Shown: piece by piece, positions 1 through 8,296 of the stretch
Numbering within the stretch: the stretch's first letter is position 1
Layout: each line of letters begins with the position of its first letter
Source of the DNA: Flavobacteriales bacterium UBA4466
GTDB taxonomy: Bacteria; Bacteroidota; Bacteroidia; Flavobacteriales_D; Crocinitomicaceae
Direction: 5' to 3'
Length of the DNA: 64,000 nt
Assembly (NCBI GenBank): GCA_905182335.1
Contig: CAJJBE010000006.1
Coordinates: forward strand, 1-64,000
Notes under the pieces: generated by a model
The model's database searches: none
Seen by the model: the letters and a program-made list of their open reading frames with translations, nothing else
What the model was told of the DNA's origin: nothing
Made by a program: the position numbers and the translations under genes

Positions 1-438
1 AGAAAATAAGCTATATTTTATTTTCAGTAAAAGATTCTGATTTCATGATTGGGCTCTATCAAAAATAAATTTCATCAATTATTAATGGTATTTGCACCCA
101 TACACCTCTCAAACACCCCCAGGACTTTCACAATCCTAAACAAAACACCAACTAATACAAATCTTAAACACCTATAAACAAAGGGCTTGGTGAGTGTGTA
201 AGGGTGGGGGGAAGGTGTGGCCGTACCTAGGTGTATACTGGTTTGGTATTATACCCCGTTCTTTAGAGTTAATACCCTGTTAGAGAAGCACCCCCCTGTT
301 GATATCTTTATGGTATTTACTGACAAATTTACTGTCAGTTTTTGGCTTTTTTACTGTCAGTTTTCGTATATTAGTACATATTAACTATGTCAGATTCTAA
401 ATCAGATGTAAGCTGTTAATTGTTCGGGAACCCCCATA
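1..438. other. Non-coding AT-rich leader region with C-rich patches
   Basis: I see no convincing gene here in either strand. The stretch holds short C-rich and G-rich patches (about 100-125 and 200-225) and a small cluster of repeated ACTGTCAG words at 319-360, described separately. It lies downstream of the minus-strand tRNA-Met. An upstream neighbour may lie outside the window. Confidence 0.5.
319..364. repeat. Paired TTTACTGTCAGTTTT repeats plus inverted copy
   Basis: The word TTTACTGTCAGTTTT occurs twice, with the two ACTGTCAG cores starting at 331 and 353, a spacing of 22 bases or about two helical turns. Just before the first copy, ACTGACA (319-325) is the inverse of TGTCAGT (333-339), giving an inverted repeat with a 7-base loop. 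The arrangement resembles an operator or a decayed repeat, but no flanking gene is visible on this side, so its role is unknown. Confidence 0.45.
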
Positions 439-468
439 AAAAAAGACCCACAACGATGAGTCTTTTTT
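439..468 (-). terminator. Rho-independent terminator of tRNA-Met
   Basis: AAAAAAGAC (439-447) pairs with GTCTTTTTT (460-468) around a 12-base loop. On the minus strand it starts two bases after the tRNA 3' end and runs into a U-tract. Because the stem is mostly A-U it could work in both directions. Confidence 0.7.
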
Positions 469-469
469 G

Positions 470-543
470 TAGCGAGAAGGAGATTTGAACTCCTGACCTC
501 CGGGTTATGAATCCGGCGCTCTAACCAACTGAGCTACCTCGCC
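470..543 (-). tRNA. tRNA-Met (anticodon CAT)
   Basis: A complete cloverleaf reads on the minus strand: acceptor GGCGAGG pairing with TCTCGCT (a G-U pair at 1-72), D-arm GCTCAGTTGGTTAGAGC, anticodon stem-loop CCGGATTCATAACCCGG with CAT, and T-arm AGGAG-TTCAAAT-CTCCT. Discriminator A is at 470 and CCA is not encoded, as is usual in Bacteroidota. The paired 1-72 position argues against initiator tRNA-fMet, which has a C1-A72 mismatch. An elongator Met tRNA is most likely; an Ile2 tRNA (lysidine-modified CAT) is less likely. Confidence 0.95.
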
Positions 544-571
544 ATACACTAGAATAGTGCTATTTCGGATG

Positions 572-600
572 CAAATATAGTAGTAATTTCATTTGAGCAA
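572..600 (-). promoter_or_regulatory. Sigma-A promoter of tRNA-Met
   Basis: On the minus strand TTG (598-600) is followed after 18 bases by TATATTTG (572-579), a perfect match to the Bacteroidota -33/-7 consensus TTG-N17-23-TAnnTTTG. The predicted start site near 566 gives a 5' leader of about 23 bases before the tRNA. Confidence 0.75.
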
Positions 601-619
601 GACTTTTTTTAAGAATGTT

Positions 620-2329
620 TTATAGTTTTTCCAATTGAATTTCTATAAAATCGGCAAGGCTCTTGATATGACTAATTGTGAAATTAAATTTAACTCCAGC
701 GACATTATATATCTCAGGTATGCTTCTTGTGTATGCCAGTTTTAATGCGCTTTTATACTGTTCAATCGCTAAGGCTTTGTTCTCTAAACTGTTCTTCCAA
801 ATTCCCAATGCTCCTAATTGAGAAATACCGTATTCAATATAATAAAAAGGCACTTCGAAAATATGTAGTTGACGCTGCCAAGATGTTTCAAGTAAATCTT
901 CATTCCCTGTCCAGTCTGTCAAGCCTGTACCATACTCCTTACACAAGGACACCCATTTATGCGTTCTTTCTTCTGTTGTGTGGTTATATTCTTCGTAGAG
1001 CCAATGCTGGAACTCATCTACTTGGGCAATCCAAGGTAGAATTTTTAAAATTGATTCAAGTTGCTCTTTCTTTGCGCGTTTTAAGTCGTCTTCATTTATG
1101 TAGAATTCACCCCATTTTTCCATGGAGAGTAACTCCATTGACATAGATGCTAGCTCAGCCACTTCGGAAGGTACATCTTTAAAGCCTGTTAGCTCTAGGT
1201 CTCTACTCATAAATGAGTGTATTGCGTGCCCACCTTCGTGCACCATAGTAACAAGGTCTTGCTGTGAACCTACTGCGTTCATAAAGATGAAAGGAACACC
1301 AATTTCGTAGAGTGGGTAGTTATATCCGCCAGGAGATTTACCGTCTTTAGATTCTAAATCTAAATGATTCATCTTATTCATTGTGCTTAAGCAGTCTCCA
1401 AAATAAGGATCAATTTCATTGAACATATTTACGGTTCCGTCTAGAAGTTCTTTTCCATTTGAAAAGGGTTTTAATGGTGCTTTTCCTTCAGGGTCTACTT
1501 GTGTGTCCCATGGCATGAATTTATCTTTACCTAGAAGGTTTAATCGTTCTTGTTGTATTTTACGAACTATAGGAACGATAACCTGTTTTACAGATGAGTG
1601 AAAATCGTAACAGTCTTGAACGCTATAATCAAACCTTCCCAATGTTTCCATCTTGTAATCTCGGAAATTCTTGAAGCCTGCATTCACGGCAATTTGATGT
1701 CGTTTCTTTAAGAGTGTGTCAAACAATTCGTCAAATGAATGAGTATCTTGACGACGTCTTGTTGAAATCTTATTAAAAACAGTTTCTCTTAAACCCTCGT
1801 CTGTTTCTTTTAATAAGGAAGAAGCTTTTTGAATCGTAAGTGTTTCACCATCGTGCTCAATGCTCTGAGCAGCAGCTAAAGAACCAAACTTTTGACTCTC
1901 TGTTGCAACTTCAGAAATGAGTTGAATATTCTCTTTATGATACAGCTCTAGCGCTTTTCGTATGCCCCTGAATAAAATGTGATAAGCTGGGTCAGATTCA
2001 AGTTCTTTTGTAAATTCAATACTGTTAAGTTTACGGTTGATTGTATCTTCAAGTGGTGCTATTTGAGGTTGAATCTCTGAAACGAATAATGTATAAGCCT
2101 TACTTAATGCTTCATCTTTTGTGTTGATAGTCATTTTTATATACCTCCAAGCGGCATCTTCTTCAATAATTGCTTCAAGTTCACTGTTATCTTTTAGCCA
2201 AATTTTAAAATCTTCAATGGAGTTAATGTCACGTTCAGCAAGGTCTTTAAAGTAAACGGAAATTGAATCCCAATTTTCTATTTTAAGATCTTGCGCTACA
2301 AACTGTCGTATAGGTTTATTGATTGTCAT
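620..2329 (-). CDS. M3 family oligoendopeptidase (oligopeptidase F-like)
   Basis: Zinc metallopeptidase that degrades oligopeptides in the cytoplasm. The HEGGH zinc motif sits about 65% into the protein (near residue 367), preceded by the typical M3 sequence QQDLVTMVHEGGHAIHS, and the protein has the usual length of about 570 residues. There is no signal peptide. An ATG 12 bases further upstream (2341) would also be open, but it lies right against the terminator hairpin of the preceding gene, so the ATG at 2329 (MTINKPIRQF) is preferred. The gene is transcribed away from the DUF5606 gene upstream, from which it is separated by that terminator. Confidence 0.9.
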   Translation of the reverse strand: MTINKPIRQFVAQDLKIENWDSISVYFKDLAERDINSIEDFKIWLKDNSELEAIIEEDAAWRYIKMTINTKDEALSKAYTLFVSEIQPQIAPLEDTINRKLNSIEFTKELESDPAYHILFRGIRKALELYHKENIQLISEVATESQKFGSLAAAQSIEHDGETLTIQKASSLLKETDEGLRETVFNKISTRRRQDTHSFDELFDTLLKKRHQIAVNAGFKNFRDYKMETLGRFDYSVQDCYDFHSSVKQVIVPIVRKIQQERLNLLGKDKFMPWDTQVDPEGKAPLKPFSNGKELLDGTVNMFNEIDPYFGDCLSTMNKMNHLDLESKDGKSPGGYNYPLYEIGVPFIFMNAVGSQQDLVTMVHEGGHAIHSFMSRDLELTGFKDVPSEVAELASMSMELLSMEKWGEFYINEDDLKRAKKEQLESILKILPWIAQVDEFQHWLYEEYNHTTEERTHKWVSLCKEYGTGLTDWTGNEDLLETSWQRQLHIFEVPFYYIEYGISQLGALGIWKNSLENKALAIEQYKSALKLAYTRSIPEIYNVAGVKFNFTISHIKSLADFIEIQLEKL

Positions 2330-2341
2330 AATAAAGGGCAT

Positions 2342-2367
2342 AAAAAAAGTCGGTTCCCCGACTTTTT
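2342..2367 (-). terminator. Terminator after the DUF5606 gene
   Basis: AAAAAGTCGG (2344-2353) and CCGACTTTTT (2358-2367) form a 10-bp stem with a TTCC loop, starting four bases after the stop of the DUF5606 gene. On the minus strand the stem ends in a run of T. It insulates this gene from the peptidase gene downstream. Confidence 0.85.
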
Positions 2368-2370
2368 AAA

Positions 2371-2958
2371 TTATTTCTCAGTGCTTTTATTAACTGCCGG
2401 CTTTTTCGCTGCTGGCTTTACTTTAGCCTTTGACTTTGCTTTTTCGTCTTTGGGAGCAGGTTTTTTCGCTGGCGCATTTTTCTTTGCCGGAGCTTTCTTT
2501 GCAGGGACTTTATCTTTAGGGTCTTTCGTTTCTTTCTTTTTAGCAGGGGCCTTCTTCTTTGGAGCGTCTTTTATTTCTGGTTTTAAATTACCCGAGTTGA
2601 TTAATAAATTAAACCATTGAAACAATTTCTTAATATCAGAAGGATAAACACGATCCTCATCATAGTTAGGAAGAATATCTGATAAGAACTCAATTAATTT
2701 ACTGAAATCTTCTTTATGAGATAGAGCCGCTTTACCTGCAGTTTTAGCATACATGTCTATGAAAATGTCTTTCAAAGGCTTATCATTTTCGTGTGTATAA
2801 ATACTAATGTCATCTAGTGCAGAGATTCTATCTGCTGAATATGCTGGAAAACGTTTTTTATCCACTACTGATTCGACAATAATGCTATTTTTCGCTTGAG
2901 CAACTACTTTAAATAATCCTGGTCGTCCAGAGATAGAAATAATACCTGATAAATCCAT
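2371..2958 (-). CDS. DUF5606 protein with Lys/Ala/Pro-rich tail
   Basis: The first ~135 residues (MDLSGIISISGRPGLFKVV...) match the DUF5606 family found across Bacteroidota; its function is unknown. The last ~60 residues are a low-complexity tail of PAKK-type repeats, strongly basic and like histone H1 or HU-extension tails, which could bind nucleic acid or membranes (inference). There is no signal peptide, so it is probably cytoplasmic. It is a single-gene unit with its own terminator. Confidence 0.85.
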   Translation of the reverse strand: MDLSGIISISGRPGLFKVVAQAKNSIIVESVVDKKRFPAYSADRISALDDISIYTHENDKPLKDIFIDMYAKTAGKAALSHKEDFSKLIEFLSDILPNYDEDRVYPSDIKKLFQWFNLLINSGNLKPEIKDAPKKKAPAKKKETKDPKDKVPAKKAPAKKNAPAKKPAPKDEKAKSKAKVKPAAKKPAVNKSTEK

Positions 2959-3085
2959 TGTTTATGTTTTGAATACTGTAAAAATATAAATTCTTAGTGT
3001 TAATCCTTACAATCGCCTTATTATCTGTTTGCAATCAAATTATTTTTGAAATAAATCAGCCTTTTAATTATGTTGTTTTATCTAT

Positions 3086-3403
3086 TTAACTAATTGAAGT
3101 TGTGGTTTTTAAATAAATATATCTTATAGATATTACGTTAAGTTTAAATTCGCCCCCATCGATTGACATTAAGTAAATATCGTCAATTTCATCTTCGGTA
3201 ACGAAACTTAGAAGATCAGATGCTGGAGTTGCAGTGATGAATTATCATTTTTATAGACCATCTTTAATGGTAATGCTATGATAATAATTAACTAAAGGTT
3301 TTATCGTTGTTTGATACACAAAATATTGTAAGTCGTGTAGATTTTTTTCCAGAACATCTTTAAAAGATAGTTTTTGAGAGTGGGTATTGATAGGGCTGAA
3401 TAG
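3086..3403 (-). pseudogene. Possible decayed coding remnant, unknown family
   Basis: On the minus strand one reading frame stays open for about 50 codons (including LSFKDVLEKNLHDLQYFVYQ), is broken by stops at TAA-AAA-TGA-TAA, and then stays open in the same frame for another ~50 codons (including FVTEDEIDDIYLMSIDGGEF) up to a TAA at 3086-3088. No ATG opens either part. The composition is protein-like and unlike the surrounding non-coding DNA. I do not recognise the family. It could be chance, so confidence is low. Confidence 0.35.
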
Positions 3404-3566
3404 TTATGTTTAAATAAAGAATATGGATTGTAGTATTATTACCATTTGTCATTGTTTTATGCCTTATAGACATAAATAGGCATGGAAAGATTAATTAATA
3501 GAAGCATATTCAAAAGAATAATTCTATTTTTAACCTCAATCTAATTTTTATATTAAAGTAGAACAG
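3404..3566. other. Gap upstream of the subtilase
   Basis: Together with 2959-3085 and the remnant between, this is the 608-base gap between the DUF5606 gene and the subtilase. It is very AT-rich. I see no further gene, RNA or clear promoter in it. Confidence 0.4.
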
Positions 3567-5132
3567 ATGAATAAAATTGTAATTAAATTAACGCTAAGCA
3601 TTTTTGCCTTTGGTGTAACAAGCTTGGTTTACGGTCAAGTTGATAAAAAAGTCCTTAACTGGTATAATGGTGGAGGAACAGGAATGCAAACGGAAAAAGC
3701 ATATAAGAAATTAAAGAATCGTCCGTCTAGCACTGTTGTCGTTGCCATCATTGATTCAGGAATGGATATTGAGCACGAAGACTTAAAAGGAAAGATTTGG
3801 GTTAATGAAGATGAGATTGCTGGAAACGGAATTGATGATGATAACAATGGCTACATTGATGATGTTCATGGATGGAATTTCTTAGGGAACGCAGATGGTG
3901 AGAATGCAAATGATATTCGTCTTGAGATGACGCGTATATACGCTGAGCTTAATAAGAAGTATGGAAATACTCCATTTACAATTTCTTCAGAAGAAGACTC
4001 AGCTGAGTATGATTTATACTTAGAGGTTAAAGAAGAGGTGGAGTCAACTCGTCAATATGCCCAAATGGTATTGGGTGTCGTTGAACAAAGAATGGCTAGC
4101 GCTGACGAGGCTGGTAAAGCTCAAATGCAGCGTGCTAAAGATCACTTTGAAACTCAATTAAATATTCATTACAACCCTGATCATGATGGTCGTGCTTTAA
4201 TCGGTGATGATGCTAATGATTTTACGGATGTAAACTACGGTAATAATGATGTTGAAGGTCCTGATGCATTTCACGGAACCCACGTTGGCGGTATTGTTGG
4301 AGCGGTCAGAGGAAATGAATTAGGAGGTGATGGTGTTGCTAACGATGTTAAATTAATGTCAATTAGAGCGGTGCCTAATGGTGATGAGTTTGATAAAGAT
4401 ATCGCTTTAGCTATTCGTTATGCAGTCGATAATGGAGCTTCTGTAATTAATATGTCTTTTGGAAAGGCGTACTCTCCAAACGCAATGGAAGTTTACGAGG
4501 CATTTAAATATGCTGACTCTCAAGGGGTTTTGTTAGTCCATGCTGCTGGTAATGACAATAAGGATATTGATGAGGAGCCAAACTTCCCTACTTCAATGTA
4601 TGAATTCCAAGATAGAAAGTTAGATCACTTTTTAACAATTGGTGCAAGTACCCGTTTCCCTTCAGAGGTTAAAAATATTGATGTCGAAGCGAAAGCTAAA
4701 GGAAATCCTGAGAAATTAGCTAAGCTAAGAATTGATAATCAATTTGCTGGAAATGATTTATCTGCTGACTTTTCTAACTACGGAAAGAAAGGTGTAGATG
4801 TATTCGCTCCAGGGTTTGAGATTTACAATTCTGTTCCTCAAAGTGATTATGCTGCTATCGCTGGTACATCAATGGCTTGTCCAATGGTTGCTGGTGCAGC
4901 TGCAATGTTAAAGTCTTACTTCCCTGAAATGTCAATGAAAGAAATCAAAAATGTTTTATTAAGTTCTTCAACGAAATATATTGGTGAGTCTGTAGTTTTA
5001 CCAGGTGGTAAATCTTACGATCCAAAGAAGGTTTCTGAAACAATTGATTTTGGTAACTTATCTGTTACTGGTGGTGTTATTAATTTATATAATGCTGTCA
5101 ATACTTGTTTAGAGCTTGAGAATGCTAAATAA
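3567..5132 (+). CDS. Secreted subtilisin-like serine protease (S8)
   Basis: The catalytic triad is visible: Asp in VVAIIDSGMD (~63), His in FHGTHVGG (~235-238) and Ser in GTSMACPMVAGAAA (~435). A signal peptide precedes it (MNKIVIKL..., cleavage after VYGQ). A Ca-binding-like DDDNNGYIDD loop follows the Asp motif. There is a ~120-residue insert between the Asp and His motifs with a helical, Glu/Gln-rich stretch. No T9SS tail is evident, so the protein may be periplasmic or surface-associated through another route. It is followed by a strong terminator and is monocistronic. Confidence 0.93.
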   Translation: MNKIVIKLTLSIFAFGVTSLVYGQVDKKVLNWYNGGGTGMQTEKAYKKLKNRPSSTVVVAIIDSGMDIEHEDLKGKIWVNEDEIAGNGIDDDNNGYIDDVHGWNFLGNADGENANDIRLEMTRIYAELNKKYGNTPFTISSEEDSAEYDLYLEVKEEVESTRQYAQMVLGVVEQRMASADEAGKAQMQRAKDHFETQLNIHYNPDHDGRALIGDDANDFTDVNYGNNDVEGPDAFHGTHVGGIVGAVRGNELGGDGVANDVKLMSIRAVPNGDEFDKDIALAIRYAVDNGASVINMSFGKAYSPNAMEVYEAFKYADSQGVLLVHAAGNDNKDIDEEPNFPTSMYEFQDRKLDHFLTIGASTRFPSEVKNIDVEAKAKGNPEKLAKLRIDNQFAGNDLSADFSNYGKKGVDVFAPGFEIYNSVPQSDYAAIAGTSMACPMVAGAAAMLKSYFPEMSMKEIKNVLLSSSTKYIGESVVLPGGKSYDPKKVSETIDFGNLSVTGGVINLYNAVNTCLELENAK

Positions 5133-5151
5133 AATTAAAATATTAGTTTTA

Positions 5152-5181
5152 AAGGCTGCTTGTTTTAAGTAGCCTTTTTTT
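5152..5181 (+). terminator. Terminator after the subtilase
   Basis: AAGGCTGCTT (5152-5161) pairs with AAGTAGCCTT (5167-5176) with one G-U pair, followed by a T-run to 5181. Confidence 0.85.
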
Positions 5182-5197
5182 ATCTAAAAAAACCAAG

Positions 5198-5659
5198 ATG
5201 AAGCTATTTTCAGTTATCACTATATCTTTTGCATTGCTATCCATGCAATCTGATTCAAAGAAGCCAACTTTAGATGCCTTGATGGATGGGTGGCACCTTG
5301 CAGCCTCTAATGCTGACTACGAATACTATTTTGGATTGATGAATGCATCATTCGTTTTCTTAGGGACTGCTGGGGAGGAACGCTGGGATAAAAAGCAATT
5401 CTCAGAATTTTCTAAGCCTTATTTTGACAAAGGAAAAGCATGGAGTTTTACTGCTAAAAATCGCAGATGGAAATTTTCTAGAAACAAGAAAGTAGCCTGG
5501 TTTGATGAGGACCTAGATACTTGGATGCGCGCATGTAGAGGAAGTGGAGTTATGGTTAAACGAAAAGGAAAATGGAAACTGGCATATTACAATTTAACCG
5601 TGCTTATCGAGAATGAAAAAATGAAAGAATTTATCGAATTACGAGATAAACAAATTTAA
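5198..5659 (+). CDS. Exported SnoaL/NTF2-like protein
   Basis: A protein of 153 residues with an N-terminal hydrophobic segment (MKLFSVITISFALLSMQS), so probably exported to the periplasm. The rest (LMDGWHLAASNADYEYYFGLM..., FLGTAGEERWDKKQF, then alternating strands ending KRKGKWKLAYYNLTV) fits the SnoaL-like/NTF2 fold often found as a stand-alone domain in Bacteroidota. No catalytic residues can be assigned. It is separated from the subtilase by a terminator, so it is probably transcribed on its own. Confidence 0.75.
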   Translation: MKLFSVITISFALLSMQSDSKKPTLDALMDGWHLAASNADYEYYFGLMNASFVFLGTAGEERWDKKQFSEFSKPYFDKGKAWSFTAKNRRWKFSRNKKVAWFDEDLDTWMRACRGSGVMVKRKGKWKLAYYNLTVLIENEKMKEFIELRDKQI

Positions 5660-5772
5660 TTCACTGTTAGCAATGTATTGCCTTTTAGGGTGTTTAAATA
5701 CCTTAGCCAGTTTGTTTAGCTAGTACTTAAATAAGGCTTTCCTTAAGTGATAATTAGAAATAACAGTAAATA

Positions 5773-6429
5773 TTAGCTGTTTCCTTTTGCGTGATCTGCT
5801 AAGAACGTTTCTAATCCAGAAGTAGTCAATGGGTGATTTGCTAGAGCTTTAATTGCTTTTAACGGGCAGGTTGCAACATCAGCACCTAATTCAGCACAGT
5901 TAATAATGTGCATTGGGTGTCTTACTGAAGCGGCAAGGATTTGAGTTGTAAATGTGTAGTTGTCGTAAATGTGACGAATTTGGCCTATTAAGTCAATTCC
6001 ATTTGTCGAAATATCATCGAGTCTTCCCAAGAAAGGAGAGATGTAAGTTGCCCCAGCTTTTGCTGCTAATAAAGCTTGCCCTGCAGAGAATATCAATGTG
6101 CAGTTTGTTTTAATACCCTTTTTAGAGAAGTGCTTAATTGCCTTTATGCCATCGAGAATCATAGGAACCTTTACAACGATGTTTTTGTGGAGTGTTGCTA
6201 AGTATTCTCCTTCGCGTATAATTCCTTCGTAATCAGTAGAGATAACTTCAGCGCTTACATGTCCGTCCACAATGTTACAGATATCTACGTAGTGTTTTAA
6301 TATATTCACCTCACCAATGATACCCTCTTTAGCCATTAATGAAGGGTTTGTTGTGACTCCGTCTAAAATACCAAGGTCATTTGCTTCCTTGATTTCGTCT
6401 AAATTGGCTGTGTCTATGAAAAAATTCAT
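5773..6429 (-). CDS. fsa: Transaldolase / fructose-6-phosphate aldolase
   Basis: A small (218-residue) class I aldolase of the transaldolase TalC/FSA subfamily, cytoplasmic, in pentose phosphate metabolism. The N-terminus [13 protein letters not shown] and the [14 protein letters not shown] motif are diagnostic; the Schiff-base lysine is K87 in VVKVPM. The length matches the short TalC/FSA form rather than the ~330-residue TalB. Whether it acts as transaldolase or FSA cannot be told from sequence by eye; in Bacteroidota most are annotated as transaldolase. The gene stands alone upstream of the SRP RNA gene on the same strand's 3' side. Confidence 0.9.
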   Translation of the reverse strand: MNFFIDTANLDEIKEANDLGILDGVTTNPSLMAKEGIIGEVNILKHYVDICNIVDGHVSAEVISTDYEGIIREGEYLATLHKNIVVKVPMILDGIKAIKHFSKKGIKTNCTLIFSAGQALLAAKAGATYISPFLGRLDDISTNGIDLIGQIRHIYDNYTFTTQILAASVRHPMHIINCAELGADVATCPLKAIKALANHPLTTSGLETFLADHAKGNS

Positions 6430-6535
6430 GTGCTATTGAGGTTGTATTCAATACAAAGCTATATAGAATACGCGAAAAATACCTTTTTTTTGTCTTAAAT
6501 AAAATGTCGGTAACGAAAGGTTGTGTTGTAAAAGA

Positions 6536-6632
6536 GGGGTAAGCTACTTATATCGCACCGCTCAACCTCTTACCTTTGCTACGTTCCCGTCCTGGAGGAT
6601 TCAGAGGGAGCTGGTCGTACAAGACTTACCCC
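6536..6632 (-). ncRNA. ffs: Signal recognition particle RNA, bacterial small (4.5S) type
   Basis: A 97-nt RNA on the minus strand whose ends pair (GGGGTAAG with CTTACCCC). The conserved SRP core is present: a CAGG..GGAA-type tip (CCAGGACGGGAACGTAGCAA) followed by GGTAAGAGGTT, with the opposite strand CCAGCTCCCTCTGAATCC. It binds Ffh for co-translational targeting. The predicted promoter immediately upstream places the start at the first G of the helix. Confidence 0.95.
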
Positions 6633-6637
6633 AACTA

Positions 6638-6667
6638 CAAAAGTAATACGAATATTGATTTCCACAA
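6638..6667 (-). promoter_or_regulatory. Sigma-A promoter of the SRP RNA
   Basis: On the minus strand TTG (6665-6667), a 19-base spacer, then TACTTTTG (6638-6645): a full match to TTG-N19-TAnnTTTG. The SRP RNA 5' end at 6632 lies five bases after the -7 element, which is the expected position. Confidence 0.85.
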
Positions 6668-6743
6668 TGGAAATTTAAAAGAAAGCAAAAAAAAATCTGC
6701 TAATAAAAGGCTTTAAGATTTTAAGTGTTTGAAGTCAAGTGAT

Positions 6744-7127
<384 letters not shown>

Positions 7128-7203
7128 TTATCTATTTTTAATGAAATGTCTAAAAAAAGTTCTTCAGTGTAGGAAAATCGATTAGATGCGATAATTTTAC
7201 AGT

Positions 7204-8247
7204 GTGAAACAAGAAAGTATAATTAAGGGATTTGTTCAATTAGGAACCTTGATGGTGTCCTTGGGAAAGAGTGAAGAATGGGTTGATTTCTCTGTAGGGG
7301 TAACTAAAAAAGAATATGGCGCACTGAATATGTTGATTAATCGACAGGTGTCTTATAATGGTTGGTTTACAAAGGAGAATGTACGTCAAAGTTTAATTGC
7401 TTTGGGAGAGCGTTTGAGCCAAACTGAATTGAAAGAATGGACGAGCGTTTATTCATTTTCCGATGATCCCAAGCGTGTTGCTATTATTATGGCTGGAAAC
7501 ATTCCATTGGTAGGTTTTCATGATTTCTTATGCGTAGTCTTGTCTGGGAATAAAGCGATTTGCAAATTAAGTTCTGATGACAAGACATTGCTTCCAGCAC
7601 TTGGTGGACATTTACTAGAGTTTTTACCTGAGTTAAAAGATAAAATTGAATTCACAACTGGACGAGTTAATAACATTGAAGCTGTTGTTGCTACTGGAAG
7701 TGATAATTCTTTAAAATTCTTTGAGGAATATTTTGGAAAGTATCCACATATTTTTAGAAGAAATAGAACTTCAATTGCCATACTAGATGGCTCTGAGACT
7801 CCAGAGGAAATAAACCGATTAGGACATGATATTTTTAATTATTTTGGATTAGGATGTCGAAATGTTTCTCATTTACTGTTGCCTGAAGGGTTTGATTTAA
7901 GTCGTTTTTTTGAAGGTATCATTGATCACGGAGAGGTTTTTCATAATAATAAATATGGAAACAACTACGACTACAATAAGGCCGTCTATTTAATGAGTCA
8001 GCATGCGTTACTCGATAATAACTTTGTTTTATTGAGAGAGTCGGTAGACTTGTTTTCTCCTTTGGCAATGATTAATTATCAATTTTACAAAAATCAAGAT
8101 GAAGTTGATGCATATGTAAATGAGCATAAAAATCAAATTCAAGTTGTTGTGGGCAAAGCAAATATTGATTTTGGAGCAGCGCAATGTCCAATGTTGGATG
8201 ATTATGCGGATGGGGTAGATGTAATGAGTTGGCTAGAGAGAATCTAA
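7204..8247 (+). CDS. LuxC-like acyl-CoA reductase
   Basis: A protein of 347 residues related to LuxC fatty acyl-CoA reductases, which reduce acyl-CoA to aldehyde with NADPH. The Rossmann-like ALDH-type core (VAIIMAGNIPLVGFHDF) and a candidate nucleophilic cysteine in FNYFGLGCRNVSHL (~C218) are visible. No lux genes surround it, so bioluminescence is not implied. The start is GTG at 7204; no earlier in-frame start is available. It is divergent from the ferredoxin with 112 bases between them. The true substrate in Bacteroidota is not established. Confidence 0.85.
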   Translation: MKQESIIKGFVQLGTLMVSLGKSEEWVDFSVGVTKKEYGALNMLINRQVSYNGWFTKENVRQSLIALGERLSQTELKEWTSVYSFSDDPKRVAIIMAGNIPLVGFHDFLCVVLSGNKAICKLSSDDKTLLPALGGHLLEFLPELKDKIEFTTGRVNNIEAVVATGSDNSLKFFEEYFGKYPHIFRRNRTSIAILDGSETPEEINRLGHDIFNYFGLGCRNVSHLLLPEGFDLSRFFEGIIDHGEVFHNNKYGNNYDYNKAVYLMSQHALLDNNFVLLRESVDLFSPLAMINYQFYKNQDEVDAYVNEHKNQIQVVVGKANIDFGAAQCPMLDDYADGVDVMSWLERI

Positions 8248-8296
8248 CTGTTTCAATTTTTACATAAGCGTATTCTAATCATTTAAATATTTACTG

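Noticed and set aside
2291-2620. 109-codon plus-strand frame rich in Phe, Ala and Gly
   Set aside because: It is the antisense of the Lys/Ala/Pro-rich tail of the DUF5606 gene; the hydrophobic look comes from reading its repeats backwards.
7204-8247. Possible bioluminescence locus
   Set aside because: The LuxC-like protein has no luxD, luxA, luxB or luxE neighbours; this family is widespread without light production.
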